Shown here piece after piece: positions 11,677 to 15,043 of a stretch of 15,043 nt of DNA (positions within the stretch are counted from its first letter, which is position 1; the number at the start of each line of letters is the position of its first letter). Below the pieces are notes generated by a model. It was not told where the DNA came from. It searched no databases and saw only the letters and a list, made by a program, of their open reading frames with translations. Position numbers and translations under genes: made by a program. Source of the DNA: Thermoplasmata archaeon (lineage in GTDB: Archaea; Thermoplasmatota; Thermoplasmata; Thermoplasmatales; Thermoplasmataceae); the NCBI GenBank assembly GCA_021811635.1, contig JAJZNS010000063.1, forward strand, positions 1 through 15,043. Direction: 5' to 3'.

Positions 11677-14625
11677 ATGACTGATAACTTGAAAGTACTG
11701 ATGGTAAATGGAACCAGCTTGAGAACTGAAAAAGATACGATTCTTGAAGCCCTCATTGACAACGAGATAGACGTACCTCATATCTGTTTCCAGCCGAATC
11801 TTGGAGCCATAGGCAGCTGTGACACCTGCCTGGTGAAAGTCAACGGCAGGATTGTCAGGTCATGTACAGAGCCTGTCAAAGGCGAGATGGTTATAGATAC
11901 ACGGGGCAGGGACGTAATTGATCTCCAGGTGGAGGCAACGAACAGGATCCTGCATAACCACGATATGTACTGCACTGTGTGCGAGAACAATAACGGTGAT
12001 TGCGCCCTTCACAACACAGTGCATGAACTTGGAATAGACCAGCAGAAATACCCCTTTGAGCCCAAACCGTATCCAGTTGATGACAGCAATCCGTTCTATG
12101 TGTACGACCCCAACCAGTGCATACTCTGCGGCAGATGCGTTGAGGCGTGCCAGGATGTGGAAGTCAACGAGACACTGTCCATAGACTGGACGCTTGACCG
12201 GCCCAGGGTTGTGTGGGACAGCAACGTACCGATAAACGATTCTTCATGCGTATCCTGCGGTCACTGTGTAACTGTCTGCCCCGTCAATGCACTCATGGAG
12301 AAGACAATGATCGGCAAGGCAGGCTTCTTTACCGGGATACGGGAGAAGACCAAGAAGAAGATGATAGATCTTGTGAAGGACCTTGAGCCTACCGTGGGCA
12401 TGAAACCTGTAATGGCTATCAGCAATGTTGAATCTGCAATGCGGAAGTCCCAGATCAGGAAGACAAAGACAGTATGCACATACTGTGGCGTTGGATGTTC
12501 CTTTGAAATGTGGACAAAGGGCAGAGAAATACTCAAGGTTCAACCAATGCCTGAATCACCTGCAAACGGAATCTCGACTTGCATAAAGGGCAAATTCGGA
12601 TGGGATTTTGTCAACAGCAGCGACAGGCTCACAAAACCACTGATAAGGGAAGGCGATCACTTCAGGACCGCTTCATGGGATGAGGCAATAAAGGCCGTGG
12701 CCAATGGCCTTTCAAATGTAAAGGAGAAGTACGGGGGGGACGCAATAGAATTCATCGCTTCTTCCAAGGGGACAAACGAGGAATCCTTCCTTATGCAGAA
12801 GCTTGCGAGGCAGGTTTTCGGGACCAACAATGTGGACAACAGCTCCAGATTCTGCCAGGCTCCGGCTACGACCGGCCTCTGGCGCACAGTCGGCTACGGA
12901 GGTGATTCGGGATCCATAAGCGACATATACCGGTCAGACCTCATAATTGCAGTAGGTACAAACACTGCTGAATCCCACCCTGTAATTGCAACACGGGTGA
13001 AGAGAGCGCACAAGCTCAACCACCAGAAGCTAATCGTGTCTGATCTCAGGAAGCACGAAATGGCTGAAAGAGCGGATATCTTCCTTCATCCTAACCCGGG
13101 AACCGATCTGGTCTGGCTATCAGCAGTCACTAAATACATAATTGATCAGGGATGGGAGGACAAAAAATTCATTGCTGACAGAACCGCTGACTTCGAGAAT
13201 TACCGGAAGAGTCTTGAACCCTTCACACTCGATTACGCAGAAAGAGTTACGGGCATCGGCAAGGATACACTTGTGAGCGTGGCTGAAACCATACACGGAG
13301 TCAGCAGTATGTGCATCCTGTGGGCAATGGGAGTCACACAGCACCAGGCGGGAAGTGACACATCCACGTCCATATCAAACCTCCTGCTGGTTACAGGGAA
13401 CTATGGCAGGCCAGGAACCGGTGCATACCCGCTCAGAGGACACAATAATGTGCAGGGAGCCAGCGATTTCGGGGCCATGAATGCCTATCTCCCCGGATAC
13501 CAGAAAGTATCTGATAACAGTGCAAGAGGACGCTTTGAGGAGGAGTGGAAATGCAAGATTCCAGCCTCGCCGGGGGTGGATAACAACACCTGCATTGAGG
13601 GGATCGCCAACGGGAAGATCAGGAGCATGTACATTATCGGTGAGGAGCTTGTCACAACCGGATCTTCAACGAACTACATAAGGGAAATGCTGGACAAGCT
13701 GGATTTCCTTGTGGTTCAGGATGCTTTCCTTTCTGAAACGGCAAAGCACGCCGATGTGGTGCTTCCGGCATCCGTAAGCCTCGAGAAAGAGGGTACGTTT
13801 ACAAACACAGAGAGGCGCATTCAGAGGATATACAAAGTCATGGAACCAGTCGGGAATGCAAAGGCTGACTGGGAGATAATACAGATGGTTGCGAACCAGT
13901 TTGGCTACAACTGGGACTACAGGCACCCTTCCGAAATAATGCAGGAGGCAGCAAAACTTTCGCCGATTTTTGCGGGAGTGTCTTACGACAAACTGGCAGG
14001 GTTTTCTAGCCAGCAGTGGCCGGTGGATCAGAATGGCAGGGATGCTCCACTTCTTTATGAAAATGAATTTCACTTCCCTGACGGCAAGGCAAGATTCTAT
14101 CCGCTGGAATACCGCCCACCTCTTGTTGTGGACAGCGAGTTTGACCTGCATCTTAATAATGGAAGGCTGCTGGAGCATTTTCATGAAGGAAATGAAACCT
14201 ACAGGAGCCCTGGAATAAAAGAGAAAGTACCGAATACCTTCGTAGAGATTTCGCCTGAACTCGCTAAGGAAAGGATGATAGAGAACGGAGATGAAGTGAG
14301 ACTCACCTCAAAATGGGGACACCTGAAGACAAGGGTGCTAGTGACTGAACGTGTAACAGGCAGGGAGATGTATATGCCCATGAATGACCCGGGTGAGGAG
14401 GGCATAAATATACTCACAAGCAGACTGATGGATCCCACCGCGCATACGCCTGCATACAAGGAACTCCCGGTCAAGATGGAAAAAATTGCAGGAGTAAAGC
14501 CGCACATACCTCTGCCGATTACAAATCCCAGGTATGGTCATCCCAGGCCGCAGGTTGGCGTAAGGATAGAGGAGAAGTGGAAGAGAAAGGATTACCAGCC
14601 AATAGTAAGCGACGGGGGGAACTGA
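11677..14625 (+). CDS. Molybdopterin formate dehydrogenase-type catalytic subunit (YjgC/YrhE-like)
   Basis: This 982-residue iron-sulfur molybdoenzyme is expected to oxidise formate to CO2. Domains in order: a [2Fe-2S] ferredoxin (C37, C48, C51, C63); a NuoG-type His-Cys3 cluster (H95, C99, C102, C109); two [4Fe-4S] clusters (C148/151/154/158 and C191/194/197/201); the molybdoenzyme [4Fe-4S] (C267, C270, C274, C302) with K304; the molybdopterin domains (about 319-760); and the C-terminal cap (about 845-960). The metal ligand is C393 in SRFCQAPA, a TGC codon and not selenocysteine. R587 in PLRGHNNVQGASD matches the catalytic arginine region of FdhF. The histidine that follows the ligand in FdhF is Q394 here, as I recall for the Bacillus and Staphylococcus homologues paired with DUF1641. 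No twin-arginine signal is present, so it is cytoplasmic. The exact substrate is likely but not proven. Confidence 0.9.
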   Translation: MTDNLKVLMVNGTSLRTEKDTILEALIDNEIDVPHICFQPNLGAIGSCDTCLVKVNGRIVRSCTEPVKGEMVIDTRGRDVIDLQVEATNRILHNHDMYCTVCENNNGDCALHNTVHELGIDQQKYPFEPKPYPVDDSNPFYVYDPNQCILCGRCVEACQDVEVNETLSIDWTLDRPRVVWDSNVPINDSSCVSCGHCVTVCPVNALMEKTMIGKAGFFTGIREKTKKKMIDLVKDLEPTVGMKPVMAISNVESAMRKSQIRKTKTVCTYCGVGCSFEMWTKGREILKVQPMPESPANGISTCIKGKFGWDFVNSSDRLTKPLIREGDHFRTASWDEAIKAVANGLSNVKEKYGGDAIEFIASSKGTNEESFLMQKLARQVFGTNNVDNSSRFCQAPATTGLWRTVGYGGDSGSISDIYRSDLIIAVGTNTAESHPVIATRVKRAHKLNHQKLIVSDLRKHEMAERADIFLHPNPGTDLVWLSAVTKYIIDQGWEDKKFIADRTADFENYRKSLEPFTLDYAERVTGIGKDTLVSVAETIHGVSSMCILWAMGVTQHQAGSDTSTSISNLLLVTGNYGRPGTGAYPLRGHNNVQGASDFGAMNAYLPGYQKVSDNSARGRFEEEWKCKIPASPGVDNNTCIEGIANGKIRSMYIIGEELVTTGSSTNYIREMLDKLDFLVVQDAFLSETAKHADVVLPASVSLEKEGTFTNTERRIQRIYKVMEPVGNAKADWEIIQMVANQFGYNWDYRHPSEIMQEAAKLSPIFAGVSYDKLAGFSSQQWPVDQNGRDAPLLYENEFHFPDGKARFYPLEYRPPLVVDSEFDLHLNNGRLLEHFHEGNETYRSPGIKEKVPNTFVEISPELAKERMIENGDEVRLTSKWGHLKTRVLVTERVTGREMYMPMNDPGEEGINILTSRLMDPTAHTPAYKELPVKMEKIAGVKPHIPLPITNPRYGHPRPQVGVRIEEKWKRKDYQPIVSDGGN

Positions 14626-14626
14626 G

Positions 14627-15043
14627 ATGTCAGAATCGATTTCCAGGGTGATTGAAGACGAGAAGAGCACTGAAACCAGCTCTGATGCAATGGAATTGAT
14701 GTTTGGAAAATACGGCAAGTCCATGATTGAACTGATGCAGGCCGTTAAGGCGCTCGGTGACAGCGGAATCCTTTCAATAGCTTCCTCACTGCTTGAGAAT
14801 TACCAGGATGCCCTTGCTACAATAACGGAAGAGCTTTCGGATGGGCGCATGGAGAATTTCATAAGGAACGTATCCGCAGTATACACCCTTCTGTCAAGGC
14901 TCCCACCAGAAATGGTCAGGAGCTTCATGGAGAACGCTGCTGACGAAATGAACAGGGGGAACCGGGAACACCCGGGAAAGCCGCTGGGTCTACTTTCGCT
15001 TAACTCGTTGATCAAGGACCCTGACGTAAGTTCCGGAATGCGG
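14627..15043 (+). CDS. DUF1641 protein, partner of the formate dehydrogenase (partial, runs off the window)
   Basis: 139 codons are visible, open to the window edge. ATG 14627 follows the dehydrogenase stop by one base, with a run of six G then A (14615-14621) in front, so the genes are surely co-transcribed. The protein is mostly helical and soluble: after a polar N terminus (1-20), helices span about 20-70 (MIELMQAVKALGDSGILSIA) and 75-110, followed by GLLSLNSLIKDPDVSSGMR, the characteristic G-L-L...L-KDPDV of DUF1641. DUF1641 genes regularly follow YjgC/YrhE-type dehydrogenase genes in Bacillus, Staphylococcus and some archaea. A role as accessory or electron-linking subunit is inferred from this; it has no visible cofactor motif. 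Confidence 0.85.
   Translation, partial: MSESISRVIEDEKSTETSSDAMELMFGKYGKSMIELMQAVKALGDSGILSIASSLLENYQDALATITEELSDGRMENFIRNVSAVYTLLSRLPPEMVRSFMENAADEMNRGNREHPGKPLGLLSLNSLIKDPDVSSGMR

Noticed and set aside
12853..12855. Possible selenocysteine at the dehydrogenase active site
   Set aside because: The ligand codon is TGC (cysteine), and no in-frame TGA occurs in the gene.
13666..14184. 172-codon minus-strand reading frame inside the formate dehydrogenase gene
   Set aside because: It is fully covered by a strongly conserved molybdoenzyme domain on the other strand; the antisense frame shows no motif.
11677..14625. Nitrate reductase or NADH dehydrogenase NuoG as an alternative identity
   Set aside because: The cysteine ligand context SRFCQAPA and the motif PLRGHNNVQGASD belong to the formate dehydrogenase group, and the DUF1641 neighbour fits that group; a NuoG would lack the cysteine ligand and sit among other nuo genes.
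1..15043. Mobile elements, CRISPR arrays, tRNA or rRNA genes
   Set aside because: I found no transposase or integrase motifs, no regularly spaced direct repeats, and no cloverleaf or rRNA-like stretch in any intergenic gap.

Overview
The window looks like archaeal chromosome, most probably from the order Thermoplasmatales; a Sulfolobales-like crenarchaeon is a weaker alternative. The reasons are moderate GC, arginine codons dominated by AGG/AGA, and TATA-like boxes (TTTATA/TTTAATA type) centred about 24-30 bp upstream of the start codons of most first genes. Those genes have no ribosome-binding site, which is the leaderless arrangement typical of these archaea. Shine-Dalgarno-like purine runs appear only where a gene follows another in an operon or has a leader. 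I see no rRNA, tRNA, CRISPR array, insertion sequence or attachment site.

Layout. Bases 82-2093 (minus) hold a MarR repressor and a 14-helix DHA2-type MFS pump, joined by a 4-base ATGA overlap. A near-palindromic operator candidate lies just upstream of the marR TATA box. Divergent from them is an EamA/DMT permease (2261-3115). A 34-residue zinc-ribbon protein (minus, 3199-3303) is divergent from an Lrp/AsnC regulator (3489-3923). Next come a tandem carboxymuconolactone-decarboxylase-fold protein that lacks the family cysteines (4016-4768) and a SLAC1/TDT-type channel or transporter (4799-5851). A GrpB-family protein (minus, 6011-6550) shares an 11-base promoter motif with marR. A large PD-(D/E)XK nuclease + DUF2075 superfamily 1 helicase (6808-8583) is followed by a DUF998 membrane protein (8626-9231) and a PaiB-like flavin-binding protein (9325-9933).

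The right end is redox metabolism. A ferredoxin reductase-like flavoprotein (minus, 9968-10711) lies next to a frameshifted DUF4256 gene (minus, 10937-11525). A 982-residue molybdopterin formate dehydrogenase-type catalytic subunit (11677-14625) is followed immediately by a DUF1641 protein (14627 to the window edge), an association also known from Bacillus and Staphylococcus. The dehydrogenase lacks a dedicated NAD-binding partner here, so DUF1641 and the neighbouring flavoprotein are candidate electron-transfer partners.

Points most worth a second look: the clean one-base frameshift in DUF4256; the Cys-Gln (not Cys-His) active site of the dehydrogenase; the solo nuclease-helicase; the cysteine-poor tandem CMD protein; the unannotated zinc ribbon; the motif shared by the marR and grpB promoters; and the many apparently leaderless genes, several of them with TTG or GTG starts.
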